Counted from the stretch's first letter, positions 41,276 to 50,191 are shown. The stretch: 64,000 nt of DNA from Sphingomonas sp. PP-F2F-A104-K0414 (GCF_004340945.1 NZ_SLYD01000013.1:1-64000); one strand, 5' to 3'. Translations and numbers: made by a program. The notes: a model not told the origin generated them from the letters alone.

Positions 41276-42868
41276 ATGCACGCTTTCGCCGCCCTGCTCG
41301 ATTCGCTCACCTACACCCGGTCGCGCAACGCGAAGCTGAAGTTGATCGCGGATTACCTGCGCGCGACGCCCGACCCCGATCGCGGCTGGGCGATGGCGGC
41401 GTTGACCGGCGATCTCGATCTCAAGGGCGTGAAATCGGCGGTCATCCGAGGACTAATCGAGGAGCGCGTCGACCCGGTGCTGTTCCGGATGAGTCGCGAC
41501 TATGTCGGTGATACCGCGGAGACGGTGGCGCTGCTCTGGCCCGAGCCGACGGTTCCGGTCGATCCGACGCCGCTGTCGATCACCGATGTCGTCGAGCGGT
41601 TGGCGGCGCTGTCGCGTGCCGATGCCCCCGGCGCGCTGGCCGACATGCTTGATCGCTCCGATGCAGAGGAGCGGTTCGCGTTGCTCAAGATGGCGACCGG
41701 CGCGCTACGGATCGGCGTGTCCGCGCGGCTGGCCAAGACCGCGCTCGCCGACGCGTTCGGGCTCGATGTCGATGCGGTCGAGGAGGTCTGGCATGGGCTC
41801 GATGCGCCGTATCCGAGCCTGTTTGCCTGGGCCGAGGGAACGGGCGAGCAGCCGACGCCGGCCGACGTGCCCGTGTTCCGGCCGTTCATGCTCGCGCACG
41901 GTCTGGAGGATCTGCGTGTCGATCTCGCCGACTATGCCGCCGAGTGGAAATGGGACGGCATCCGCGTGCAGATCGTCCATGTCGCGGGCGAAACGCGACT
42001 CTACAGCCGCACCGGCGACGACGTGACGGGCAGCTTCCCCGAGATCGCCGCCGCATTCCGGACGCCGGGGACGGTCGACGGCGAACTGCTGGTGAAGGGC
42101 GAGCATCAGGGCGGCACGCTGGAGGATGGCGGCGGTGCGGCGAGCTTCAATGCGTTGCAGCAAAGGCTCGGGCGCAAGACCGTGTCGGCGAAGATGCTGG
42201 CCGAGTATCCCGCGTTCGTCCGGCTCTACGATCTGCTGATCGATGGCGAGGATGATCTGCGCACGCTGCCGTGGGCCGAACGGCGCGCGCGGCTGGAGGC
42301 ATTCATGCCGCAACTCGATGCCGAGCGGTTCGACCTGAGCGCGGTCATCGAGGCGGACGACTTCACCGCGCTGGAAGCGATCCGCGCAACCTCGCGCGAT
42401 GCGGCGATCGAGGGCGTCATGCTCAAGCGCCGCGATTCGCCCTATGTCGGCGGGCGCCGTGCCGGGCTCTGGTACAAATGGAAGCGCGATCCGCTGACCG
42501 CCGATTGCGTCATGATGTACGCGCAGCGCGGGTCCGGGCGACGCTCCTCCTATTATTCGGACTATACGTTCGGCTGCTGGACCGAGGAGGGCGAACTGCT
42601 CCCCGTCGGCAAGGCCTATTCCGGGATTACGGATGAAGAGCTGAAAATGCTCGACAGCTTCGTCCGCAACCACACGCAGAACCGGTTCGGCCCGGTGCGT
42701 GAGGTCGAGAAGACGCTGGTGCTGGAGATCGCGTTCGATTCGCTTCACGATTCGAAGCGGCATAAATCGGGCGTGGCGATGCGCTTCCCGCGGATCGCGC
42801 GGATCAGGACGGACAAGCCAGCGGCGGAGGCCGATCGGATCGAGACGCTCAAACGGATGATCACGTAA
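41276..42868 (+). CDS. ATP-dependent DNA ligase, 'cisplatin damage response' type
   Basis: This 530-residue ligase has the adenylation motif EWKWDGIRVQIV (catalytic Lys at about residue 225), preceded by a long N-terminal DNA-binding domain (MHAFAALLDSLTYTRSRNAKLKLIADYLRA). Motifs RTGDDVTGSFPEI, DGELLVKG and VMLKRRDSPY and WYKWKRDP follow. This is the group named from the cisplatin-response cassette, which is normally found with a nuclease and a helicase; none are adjacent here. I use ATG 41276. A GGGCGGC..GCCGCCC hairpin at 42894-42912 follows the gene. Confidence 0.9.
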   Translation: MHAFAALLDSLTYTRSRNAKLKLIADYLRATPDPDRGWAMAALTGDLDLKGVKSAVIRGLIEERVDPVLFRMSRDYVGDTAETVALLWPEPTVPVDPTPLSITDVVERLAALSRADAPGALADMLDRSDAEERFALLKMATGALRIGVSARLAKTALADAFGLDVDAVEEVWHGLDAPYPSLFAWAEGTGEQPTPADVPVFRPFMLAHGLEDLRVDLADYAAEWKWDGIRVQIVHVAGETRLYSRTGDDVTGSFPEIAAAFRTPGTVDGELLVKGEHQGGTLEDGGGAASFNALQQRLGRKTVSAKMLAEYPAFVRLYDLLIDGEDDLRTLPWAERRARLEAFMPQLDAERFDLSAVIEADDFTALEAIRATSRDAAIEGVMLKRRDSPYVGGRRAGLWYKWKRDPLTADCVMMYAQRGSGRRSSYYSDYTFGCWTEEGELLPVGKAYSGITDEELKMLDSFVRNHTQNRFGPVREVEKTLVLEIAFDSLHDSKRHKSGVAMRFPRIARIRTDKPAAEADRIETLKRMIT

Positions 42869-42940
42869 TCCGCGCGTCATGAAAGCGCATGGGAGGGCGG
42901 CCTATCGCCGCCCGATCGTAATACGCGTAAGGACGGTCCG

Positions 42941-43696
42941 GTGAACATGACGAAGCATCCCCGCACGGTCGTGGCACGGCGCGTCCGCCGCGGCGCCTGG
43001 GTCACCGGGATCATCTCGGCGATCATCGTGCTCTTCGTCTACCTCGCCGGCTATTTCGACCGCGATCCAGTGCATGTGTACCCGGCGCTTGGCGTGCACG
43101 GATCCGGACCGCCGCCAATCGCGGTGGTGAACTTTTCGGGCGACATGGGGCTGCGGTTCCTGCTCGGCGCGTCGACGTCGCGAGGGCTGACCGAGCACGG
43201 CATTCCGGTGGTCGGGATCACCACGCCGGCGCTGTTCGCACATCATGTCACGCGCGCCGAGCTCGATGCGATCATCGCGGAGGGCATCCGGACCGCGCTG
43301 GCGCGGACCGGTGCGAAGCGGATCGTCGTAATGGGGCAGTCGTACGGCGCGGATATCGTCCAGACCGGTCTGGCCAACCTGCCGGCGGACTTGCGCCCGC
43401 GCGTTGCCGCGATCGTGCTGATCCTGCCAGGGGACACGGTGTTCTATCGCGCCGATCCGTCCAGCCTGCTCTACGATCATGGCACCCCCGACAGCATGGG
43501 TGCGACCACCGGCAACCGACTGACTTGGGCGCCGGTCACGTGCATCTATGGGGTGGAGGAAACCGACAGCCTGTGTCCGCTGCTGACGACGCCGAACGCG
43601 CGGAAGGTCGGGATGCCGGGGGGGCATAATATCCGTCACGATGCCGATGGCCTGCTCGCGCATGTGCTGACCGCGATCCGGTCGGTTTCACCCTAG
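42941..43696 (+). CDS. VirJ/AcvB-domain protein, exported alpha/beta hydrolase
   Basis: This 251-residue protein starts at GTG 42941, preceded by AAGGAC with 6-base spacing; ATG 42947 is an alternative. A membrane anchor (VTGIISAIIVLFVYLAGYF) precedes an alpha/beta hydrolase of the VirJ group: FSGDMGLRFLLGASTSRGLTEHGIPVVGI, nucleophile serine in VMGQSYGAD (about residue 132), and GHNIRHD providing the catalytic His near residue 228. VirJ/AcvB relatives hydrolyse lysyl-phosphatidylglycerol or act in type IV secretion, so the function here is tentative. Confidence 0.82.
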   Translation: MNMTKHPRTVVARRVRRGAWVTGIISAIIVLFVYLAGYFDRDPVHVYPALGVHGSGPPPIAVVNFSGDMGLRFLLGASTSRGLTEHGIPVVGITTPALFAHHVTRAELDAIIAEGIRTALARTGAKRIVVMGQSYGADIVQTGLANLPADLRPRVAAIVLILPGDTVFYRADPSSLLYDHGTPDSMGATTGNRLTWAPVTCIYGVEETDSLCPLLTTPNARKVGMPGGHNIRHDADGLLAHVLTAIRSVSP

Positions 43697-43720
43697 GCCG
43701 GCGAAGCGTTCGACTGATGG

Positions 43721-44512
43721 TCAAGCCGTGATGCGCGCGATCAACGCCATTGCGGCCTGGGGAGCACGCACCTTCGCACCGTTGATGAAGAACATAAACG
43801 TCTCACGGGGCTGGTTCGGCGGCGTGGCATCCTCGACATAGGGTAGCCCCTGCGGTCTGCCACCAGCAGCCCAGATCTCCGCTTTGCCCGCCCAGTCGTC
43901 GAGCGCGGTCGGGGCGTAGCCGGCGACGAAGCGCTCCTCCGCATCCTCCAGTCGCGCATAGACGAAATCGCCGGTGATGTCGGCGATCGCCGGGTATTCG
44001 GCGGATTGCGCGAACACGATCGCGACCCCCGCATCGCGGCACATCGCGACGAATTCGGGGACCGCGAAACTCTCATGCCGGACCTGGATCGCATGACGCA
44101 GCGCGACGCCGTCCTGCCGATCGGGCAACAGTTTCAGGAACGCGGCGAAATCGTCCGCATCGAAAGTCTTGGTCGCCATGAACTGCCACAGGATCGGCCC
44201 GAGCCGGTCGCCGAGTTCGACGATCCCCTGCCCGGTGAACCTGGCAATCGACTCCCCCGCCTCCGCGAGCACCTTGCGATTGGTGCAATAGCGCGAGGCC
44301 TTGAGCGAGAAGACGAACCCGTCGGGTACCGCCTTGGCCCAGGCGGCGAACGTCGCGGGCTTTTGGCTGCCATAATAGGTGCCGTTGATCTCGATTGCGG
44401 TGACGTGATCGGCCGCATAGTCGAGTTCGCGCTTCTGCGGCCATTTCTCGGGATAGAAGGTCCCGCGCCACGGCTCGTAGGTCCAGCCGCCAATACCGAT
44501 TCTGATGGTCAT
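43721..44512 (-). CDS. DUF72 protein
   Basis: This 263-residue protein belongs to the DUF72 family, a TIM-barrel-like fold of unknown activity. I choose ATG 44512, which begins at the conserved TIRIGIGGWTYEPWRGTFYPEKWPQKRELDYAADHVTAIEINGTYYG; upstream codons extend without conservation. Other typical parts are FVFSLKASRYCTNRK and PILWQFMATKTFD and the FINGAKVRAPQAA tail. It lies downstream of fliC on the same strand but past the fliC terminator, so it is separately transcribed. Confidence 0.9.
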   Translation of the reverse strand: MTIRIGIGGWTYEPWRGTFYPEKWPQKRELDYAADHVTAIEINGTYYGSQKPATFAAWAKAVPDGFVFSLKASRYCTNRKVLAEAGESIARFTGQGIVELGDRLGPILWQFMATKTFDADDFAAFLKLLPDRQDGVALRHAIQVRHESFAVPEFVAMCRDAGVAIVFAQSAEYPAIADITGDFVYARLEDAEERFVAGYAPTALDDWAGKAEIWAAGGRPQGLPYVEDATPPNQPRETFMFFINGAKVRAPQAAMALIARITA

Positions 44513-44570
44513 GCCATATGTGTAGCGCGTCGGCGGCCGTGCTGGCGACATCGCTTCGGCGTTTTGGCGC

Positions 44571-44610
44571 AAAACCCCAAAAACCCCGACGGCCTGCGCC
44601 ATCGGGGTTT
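44571..44610 (-). terminator. Intrinsic terminator of fliC
   Basis: On the minus strand AAACCCCGA (44610-44602) pairs perfectly with TCGGGGTTT (44589-44581), with an additional GGC..GCC in the loop, and is followed by TTGGGGTTTT. This is a strong rho-independent terminator 81 bases beyond the fliC stop. Confidence 0.85.
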
Positions 44611-44690
44611 CGTACCGCCTGAACGACGGGGCGGCGGATCCGATCGGCATCGTCATCCTTTGGGGGGCGATGCCGATGCCGGGGCTCGGA

Positions 44691-45512
44691 TTACTGAAGC
44701 AGCTTCAGGACGCTCTGCTGGCTCTGGTTCGCCTGGCTGAGCATCGCCGTCGATGCTTGGCTCAGGATCTGTGCCTTGGCGAGTGCGGTCGTTTCCGACG
44801 AGAAGTCGGTGTCTTGGATCCGGCTCTTGGCGTCCGACAGGTTGGTCGCGTTCGAGGTCAGGTTGTTGACCGCCGACTGGAGCTGGTTCTGCGATGCACC
44901 GAGCGAGGCGCGACGGTTCGAGACGTTCGAGAGCGCCGTGTCATAGTCAGCGAGCGTGCCTGCCGAACCGGTTGCAGTGACGACCGTGCCGAGGCCCGTG
45001 CCGGCAGCCTTGAGGTCGCCGCCGAGCGCGAGATCAATCGCGTCGGTCGAGTTCGCACCGGCCTGGATCTTCACCGTGCCGCCAGTACCGGCCGAGCCGT
45101 CGAACAGGGCCACGCCGTTGAACTTGGTGTTCGTCAGCACGTTGGTGATCTGGGTCGAAAGCGCATCCTGCTCGGCCTTGATGTTCAGAATGTCGCTGGC
45201 GGAGTAGGTGCCGTTGCCCTTCTGGACTTCGAGTTCGCGCATCCGCTGCAGGTTGTTGCTGACCTCGTCGAGCGCGCCCTCTGCGGTCTGCGCCATCGAG
45301 ATGCCGTCATTGGCGTTGCGGATGCCCTGGTTCATGCCCTTGATCTGCGACGTCATCGACGACGAGATGGCGAGGCCGGCGGCGTCGTCCTTGGCCGAGT
45401 TGATGCGCTTGCCGGTCGACAGACGCTCCATCGAGGTCGACAGCATGTTCGAAGCCGAGGTCGATGCGTTCTGCGCGCGCAGTGCCGAGACGTTGGTACC
45501 GATGACAGTCAT
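44691..45512 (-). CDS. fliC: Flagellin
   Basis: Flagellin is the filament subunit. The start MTVIGTNVSALRAQNASTSASNMLSTSMERLSTGKRINSAKDDAAGLAIS is diagnostic for the D0/D1 helix, as is the C-terminus IQDTDFSSETTALAKAQILSQASTAMLSQANQSQQSVLKLLQ. The middle is short, giving 273 residues, as in alphaproteobacterial flagellins. A GGAG lies 9 bases before the ATG at 45512. A sigma28-like promoter at 45583-45609 and the strong terminator at 44571-44610 make it a single-gene unit, divergent from the flagellar activator. Confidence 0.96.
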   Translation of the reverse strand: MTVIGTNVSALRAQNASTSASNMLSTSMERLSTGKRINSAKDDAAGLAISSSMTSQIKGMNQGIRNANDGISMAQTAEGALDEVSNNLQRMRELEVQKGNGTYSASDILNIKAEQDALSTQITNVLTNTKFNGVALFDGSAGTGGTVKIQAGANSTDAIDLALGGDLKAAGTGLGTVVTATGSAGTLADYDTALSNVSNRRASLGASQNQLQSAVNNLTSNATNLSDAKSRIQDTDFSSETTALAKAQILSQASTAMLSQANQSQQSVLKLLQ

Positions 45513-45582
45513 TGCGAAATCTCCGTGAATGTTCAGACGATCCGCGCCGCCCCCATGGCGAAGTCCCGTGCCGTCAGAGTGA

Positions 45583-45609
45583 GTAACGGCCGGGTCGAAG
45601 CGGGCTTTA
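45583..45609 (-). promoter_or_regulatory. Sigma28 (FliA)-type promoter of fliC
   Basis: On the minus strand TAAAGCCC, then 11 bases, then GCCGTTAC matches the sigma28 consensus TAAAGTTT-N11-GCCGATAA (TAAA-N15-GCCG with two mismatches in the second box). The box ends about 70 bases upstream of the fliC ATG, giving a leader of roughly 60 bases. No fliA gene is in the window. Confidence 0.7.
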
Positions 45610-45753
45610 GAAAAAAATTGCAGGCCCCGACCGCGTTCGGATCGCCTCGCACGTAGGCGGGACGCGTGCTCGCAGGCAGGACGCGCGCGTGCAGGTGAGC
45701 CCGTGTGTCCGCGCGAACGCGCCCGGATAAAATTTGCCGGCAGACGGCAGCGT

Positions 45754-45769
45754 TTAACCACAAGTTTAC
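45754..45769 (+). promoter_or_regulatory. CtrA-like box upstream of the flagellar activator gene
   Basis: TTAA-CCACAAG-TTTAC has the TTAA-N7-TTAA(C) layout of CtrA boxes with one mismatch, and TTTAACCA / GTTTACCA form near-direct repeats 11 bases apart. It lies about 40 bases upstream of the activator ATG at 45810. CtrA control of early flagellar genes is known in alphaproteobacteria such as Caulobacter. Confidence 0.5.
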
Positions 45770-45809
45770 CACCAATGCCCCAATCGACGAATCGTCCAGG
45801 GGGAACACC

Positions 45810-47138
45810 ATGCGTTCGATTTTTCCATCAGCCGCAGTCACTTCGCGGAAATACGCGCTCGTCTCGTCGCTGCGCGCGCAGGGTTTCGGCGTGGGCTCGT
45901 TCGCCACCACCCAACCCGGCCCGAACGATCTGTTCCTCGTCGCGGATGGCGAGGGTATCACTGCCCCTGCCCGCACCGTGGTGATCGGCTGCGAAGGCCG
46001 CGAAGTCACCCCGTCGCGCGCTGGCGCACCGGCGCGGATCAGCTTTGCCGCCGAGGATACCGCGGTCGGCAACGGCTTCGCCCGGGCCCTGATCGGTGGC
46101 CCGGAAATGCCGACTGCCGCAGACCCCGAGTCGCTCGCGCTGCTCGCTCTCGCGGAGCGCGTTGCCACCGCCGATATAACCGTGCTGATCAACGGACCGA
46201 CCGGCACCGGCAAGGAAGTGCTCGCCCGCGCCATCCACAATGGTTCCGCGCGGAAGGACAAGCCGTTCATCGCGATCAACTGCGCCGCGCTCCCCGAATC
46301 GATGCTCGAAGCGCTGCTGTTCGGTCACCAGAAGGGCGCATTCACCGGCGCCTCCAGCGGCGGCGACGGGTTCTTCCGCGCGGCCAATGGCGGCACGATT
46401 TTGTTAGACGAAATCGCCGAGATGCCGCTCCAGTTGCAGGCGAAGCTACTCCGCGTGTTGCAGGAGCGCGAGGTCGTGCCGCTTGGCGCGTCGGTGCCGC
46501 AGCCGATCGACGTCCGCGTGATCGCCTGCGCCAACCGCGATCTTCACGCCGAAGTCGCCGCCGGCCGGTTCCGCGCCGATCTCTATTACCGCCTCGCCGT
46601 ATTTCCGCTCGCGACCAAGTCGCTGGCCGAGCGCCCTCAGGACATTCCCGCGCTCGCCGCGACGCTAATCCTGCGTCATGCCGGCAACCGCAATGTCATC
46701 CCCTGGCCGAGCCACGCGGCGATCGAGCAACTGATGCTGCACGACTGGCCGGGCAACGTCCGCGAGCTGGAGAACGTGATCCAGCGCGCGCTGCTGTTCT
46801 GTGGCGGCGATACGATCGAGGCGAACCACATCGTGTTTGATCGCCCGGTGACGATGACGTTCCAGCGCACTATCGCCGTGGCGCCGCTCGCGCCTGTCAC
46901 GGTATCGTCAGAACCCGAGACGCCCCCCGGGACTCTGGGCAACATCGTCCAGATGAGCGAATTCGCCGCGATCCGCGAGACGCTGAGGGCGTGCAACGGC
47001 AGCCGGATCGAGACCGCCAAGCGTCTCGGCATCTCCGAGCGCACGCTGCGCTATCGCCTCGCCAAGGCGCGCGAGCAGGGTGACGATATCGGCAACGCCC
47101 AAAACTGGAACAACGCTAACTGGGCCGCCTCGGCATGA
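45810..47138 (+). CDS. Sigma54-dependent transcriptional activator (FlbD/FleQ-like)
   Basis: This 442-residue protein is an AAA+ activator of sigma54 RNA polymerase. The Walker A GPTGTGKEVLARAIH is at about residue 128, the sigma54-contacting GAFTGA loop at about 175 and Walker B GGTILLDEIAEMP at about 195; the HTH domain (RIETAKRLGISERTLRYRLAKARE) is at about 400-424. The N-terminal 120 residues do not form a standard receiver with a phospho-Asp. It starts the flagellar cluster and its stop overlaps fliE (ATGA). The AGGGGG before ATG at 45810 supports the start. FlbD-like role is inferred from context. Confidence 0.9.
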   Translation: MRSIFPSAAVTSRKYALVSSLRAQGFGVGSFATTQPGPNDLFLVADGEGITAPARTVVIGCEGREVTPSRAGAPARISFAAEDTAVGNGFARALIGGPEMPTAADPESLALLALAERVATADITVLINGPTGTGKEVLARAIHNGSARKDKPFIAINCAALPESMLEALLFGHQKGAFTGASSGGDGFFRAANGGTILLDEIAEMPLQLQAKLLRVLQEREVVPLGASVPQPIDVRVIACANRDLHAEVAAGRFRADLYYRLAVFPLATKSLAERPQDIPALAATLILRHAGNRNVIPWPSHAAIEQLMLHDWPGNVRELENVIQRALLFCGGDTIEANHIVFDRPVTMTFQRTIAVAPLAPVTVSSEPETPPGTLGNIVQMSEFAAIRETLRACNGSRIETAKRLGISERTLRYRLAKAREQGDDIGNAQNWNNANWAASA

Positions 47139-47497
47139 GCGGCGTCTCGGGCATCGGTGGCGGCGCGATGAGCGTCGACCGCGTGATGGCGCTGCGCTCG
47201 CAGATCCTCGAACGCAACCAGGCGCTTTCGCGCGCTGGCGCGGCGGGCAACGTCACGCCGACCGAGCAGGTCAAGCCGACCAGCTTTGCCGACTCGATGG
47301 AAACCGCGCTGAAAAGCGTCAACGACGGCCAGACCCAAGCGGCCAAGCTCAGCGAAAGCTATGAGCGCGGCGAGACGGTCGACATCGCGAAAGTGATGCT
47401 CGCCCGCCAGCAGGCGTCGGTCGGGTTCGAGGCGACGTTGCAGGTCCGCAACAAGCTGCTGTCCGCCTACAAGGATATCATGAGCATGCCGGTCTGA
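47135..47497 (+). CDS. fliE: Flagellar hook-basal body protein FliE
   Basis: FliE joins the MS ring to the proximal rod. The 120-residue protein ends with the family sequence DIAKVMLARQQASVGFEATLQVRNKLLSAYKDIMSMPV, and FADSMETALKSVNDGQTQAAKLSESYERGE precedes it. The start overlaps the stop of the activator gene. It is slightly longer than many FliE because of an N-terminal leader with GGGAMSVDRVMAL. Confidence 0.92.
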   Translation: MSGVSGIGGGAMSVDRVMALRSQILERNQALSRAGAAGNVTPTEQVKPTSFADSMETALKSVNDGQTQAAKLSESYERGETVDIAKVMLARQQASVGFEATLQVRNKLLSAYKDIMSMPV

Positions 47498-47498
47498 C

Positions 47499-49184
47499 AT
47501 GAGCACCGCACTCATCCCCACATCATCCGGCGGCACCGAACGGTTCGCCAATCCCCTCCAGCAGATCAAGGGCGCGTTTGCGCAGCCCGCGGTCCGCCGT
47601 TCGCTGCCGATGGCGCTGATGGTCGGCTTGATCGCCGCCGCCGCACTCGCGTGGATGAGCCTGTCGACGCCGACGCAGAAGACGCTGTTCAGCGGCCTGC
47701 CCGATTCGGACAAGGCCGCGGTTACGTCCGCGCTGACGACGGCCAACATCAAGAGCCATATCGACGAAGGCACCGGCGCGCTGACCGTCGGCGAGGAGGA
47801 TTACAGCCGCGCCAAGATGCTGCTCGCGGGCCAGGGCCTGCCGAAAGCAGCACCGGGCGGCTACGCGATCCTCGACCAGTTGCCGATGGGCGTTTCGCGC
47901 GCGGTCGAAGGCGAACGCCTCCGCCAGGCCCGCGAATCCGAGATGGCGAAGTCGATCGAGGAGATCGACGCCGTCGCCGAGGCGCGCGTGCATCTCGCGA
48001 TGCCCGAAGCGTCGGTGTTCGTCCGGGACAATGCCTCGCCGTCTGCGTCGGTCATCCTGAAATTGCAGGGCGGCCGCTCGCTGAGCGATGCGCAGGTCAG
48101 CTCGATCATCAACCTCGTCGCCTCGTCGGTGCCGGGAATGAAGCCCGAGGCCGTGACGATCGTCGACCAGATGGGCGCACTGCTCACCAAGGCTGGCGGC
48201 AACGACGGCGCGGGTGCGGCGAGCGACGCGCGGATCGATATCCAGCGCCGCATCGAGGACAAGTATCGCACCCAGCTGATCGCATTGCTCACGCCGCTGG
48301 TCGGCGCGGGCAACTTCACCGCCGAGGTGCAGGCCGACGTCAATCTCGACGAGAGCCAGGCGACTCGTGAAAGCTATGAGAAGCAGGGCGTGCTGCGCGC
48401 CGAGACGGGCAACTGGACCGGCAACCAGAAGGACGGCGCAGGCGCTGCCCCCGGCGGTATCCCCGGCGCACTGAGCAACACGCCTCCCGCCGCCAGCACC
48501 TTGTCGACGCCGCAAGCTGCGACCGGCAATCCTGGTACGCCCGCCGCACAGCCGGTTGCCGGTGGCCCCGCGCCCGATGCGATGAAGCAGTCGGACCAGT
48601 ATCAGCGCGCGTATGACCTCGGCCGCGAAGTCTCGGTCACACGCGCCACGCCCGGCGGCGTGAAGCGCCTGTCGGTCGCCGTCCTCCTCCGCGATCCCGA
48701 CAAGACCCGCCGCACCGCGATGGAGATCAACCAGATCACCGATCTCGTGAAGAGCGCGGTCGGCTTCGACCAGGCACGCAACGACAACGTCACGGTTATC
48801 AGCCGCAAATTCGCCGGCGCGACGGATGCCGCCGCTGGTCCCGCCTGGTACGACAACGCCTGGCTGCCGGTGCTCGCGCGCAACGGCACCGCGATCCTGA
48901 TCGCGCTGCTGGTCTTGCTGCTCGGCGTCCGCCCGATCGCCAAGGCGCTCATGAAAAAGCGGGACGAAGCCACGTCGCGCCCCGCGCTCGGCCAGCCGAT
49001 CGGCGGCGTCGATGGCGAGGGTGGCGTGACCGGGATCGGTGTCGCCGCCCCGGTCAGCCTCGACCAGCTCGAGAACACGCGTGGCTATGACGACCGGATC
49101 GGCGCGGTCCGCGGCTTCACCCGCGACAATCCCACGCGCGCCGCGCTCGCCGTGCGCGACATGATCAAGGCGGACGCGAAGTGA
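47499..49184 (+). CDS. fliF: Flagellar MS-ring protein FliF
   Basis: FliF forms the MS ring of the basal body. The 561-residue protein has TM1 (about residues 38-56) followed by KTLFSGLPDSDKAAVTSAL, then the classic ARVHLAMPEASVF and SASVILKLQGGRSLSDAQVSSIINLVASSVPGMKPEAVTIVDQMGALL segments, and TM2 (about 465-482). A long Pro/Ala/Gln-rich linker (about 315-365, PGALSNTPPAAS..) sits in the periplasmic loop. The C-terminus (KRDEATSRPA..) has the FliG-binding stretch. It starts one base after fliE. Confidence 0.96.
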   Translation: MSTALIPTSSGGTERFANPLQQIKGAFAQPAVRRSLPMALMVGLIAAAALAWMSLSTPTQKTLFSGLPDSDKAAVTSALTTANIKSHIDEGTGALTVGEEDYSRAKMLLAGQGLPKAAPGGYAILDQLPMGVSRAVEGERLRQARESEMAKSIEEIDAVAEARVHLAMPEASVFVRDNASPSASVILKLQGGRSLSDAQVSSIINLVASSVPGMKPEAVTIVDQMGALLTKAGGNDGAGAASDARIDIQRRIEDKYRTQLIALLTPLVGAGNFTAEVQADVNLDESQATRESYEKQGVLRAETGNWTGNQKDGAGAAPGGIPGALSNTPPAASTLSTPQAATGNPGTPAAQPVAGGPAPDAMKQSDQYQRAYDLGREVSVTRATPGGVKRLSVAVLLRDPDKTRRTAMEINQITDLVKSAVGFDQARNDNVTVISRKFAGATDAAAGPAWYDNAWLPVLARNGTAILIALLVLLLGVRPIAKALMKKRDEATSRPALGQPIGGVDGEGGVTGIGVAAPVSLDQLENTRGYDDRIGAVRGFTRDNPTRAALAVRDMIKADAK

Positions 49185-50191
49185 GCGACGTCGCCATCCG
49201 TACCTACACCGGCGTCGAGCGCGCCGCGGTGCTGATGATGCTGGTCGGCGAGGAGGAGGCCGCCGCCATCCTCCAGAAGCTCGACCCCGAGGAAGTGCGT
49301 CAGCTGGGCGCGGCGATGTTCAAGGTCGCCGACGTGTCCGAGCAGGAAGTCGAGGACGTGCTCGACGATTTCGTCGGCCACGCACGCGAGCGCACCGCGA
49401 TCGGCTTCGACCCGCGCCCGCAGATCGAGGCGGTGATGAACCGCGCGCTCGGTCGCGAAAAGGCCGAGAGCGTGCTCGCGCGGATCACCCCGGCCGAAGC
49501 CGCCTGCGAACTCGAGCTGCTCGACTGGCTCGACGCGCCCGAGATCGCCGCGATGATCGAAAAGGAACATCCACAGATCGCCGCCGTCCTGATCGCCAAC
49601 CTCGACGCGTCGATTGGCGGCCAGGTGCTCGAGCTGCTGCCGGATGCGGTCCAGCCCGACATCCTCCACCGCATCGCGCGGCTCGGGCCGATCACGCCCG
49701 AGGCGGTCGATACGCTGCGCACCTTGCTCGCCAACCGCACCGCCTCCGCGCCGGGCGGCGCCGGCGTTACGTTGGGTGGCACGCGGGAGGCCGCCAAGAT
49801 CCTGTCGGGCGCGCGAAAAGCGACCGAACAGCGCGTCATGCCGAAGCTGTTCAAGATCGACCGCGAAGTGGCGAAGGCGATCGAGGAAGCGATGTTCATC
49901 TTCGACAATCTGCTCGACCTCGACGACAAGAATCTGGGCACGTTGATCCGCAACGTCGACAGCGAGATCCTGACCAAGTCCCTGAAGGGCGTCGACGAGA
50001 CGATCCGCAACCGCTTCCTCGGCTGCATGTCGGCGCGCGCCGCCGACGGTATCCGCGACGAGATGGAGGCACGCGGGCCGATGAAGCTCGCCGAGGTGCT
50101 CGAAGCGCAGAAGGCGATGATCGCGATCGCGCGCGGGCTCGCGAAGGACGGCACGATCCAGATGGGCGGGGGCGAAGACGATTATGTCTAA
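49181..50191 (+). CDS. fliG: Flagellar motor switch protein FliG
   Basis: FliG is the switch protein that transmits torque from the stator. The 336-residue protein starts at GTG 49181, overlapping the fliF stop. The sequence AAVLMMLVGEEEAAAILQKLDPEEVRQLGAAM is the typical N-domain, and LDWLDAPEIAAMIEKEHPQIAAVLIANLDASIGGQVLELLPD the middle EHPQ domain. The C-terminal torque helix (FDNLLDLDDKNLGTLIRNVDSEILTKSLKGVDETIRNRFL) is complete. It overlaps fliH by 8 bases. Confidence 0.97.
   Translation: MSDVAIRTYTGVERAAVLMMLVGEEEAAAILQKLDPEEVRQLGAAMFKVADVSEQEVEDVLDDFVGHARERTAIGFDPRPQIEAVMNRALGREKAESVLARITPAEAACELELLDWLDAPEIAAMIEKEHPQIAAVLIANLDASIGGQVLELLPDAVQPDILHRIARLGPITPEAVDTLRTLLANRTASAPGGAGVTLGGTREAAKILSGARKATEQRVMPKLFKIDREVAKAIEEAMFIFDNLLDLDDKNLGTLIRNVDSEILTKSLKGVDETIRNRFLGCMSARAADGIRDEMEARGPMKLAEVLEAQKAMIAIARGLAKDGTIQMGGGEDDYV

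Noticed and set aside
45547..45575. A sigma54-type site (GGCACGGGACTTCGC) before fliC
   Set aside because: The GG to GC spacing is one base too long for sigma54, and a better sigma28 promoter lies just upstream.
45726..45752. A possible sigma28 promoter on the plus strand before the flagellar activator (TAAAATTT)
   Set aside because: The second box 11 bases later (GCAGCGTT) matches only about 3 of 8 consensus positions, unlike the fliC promoter on the other strand.
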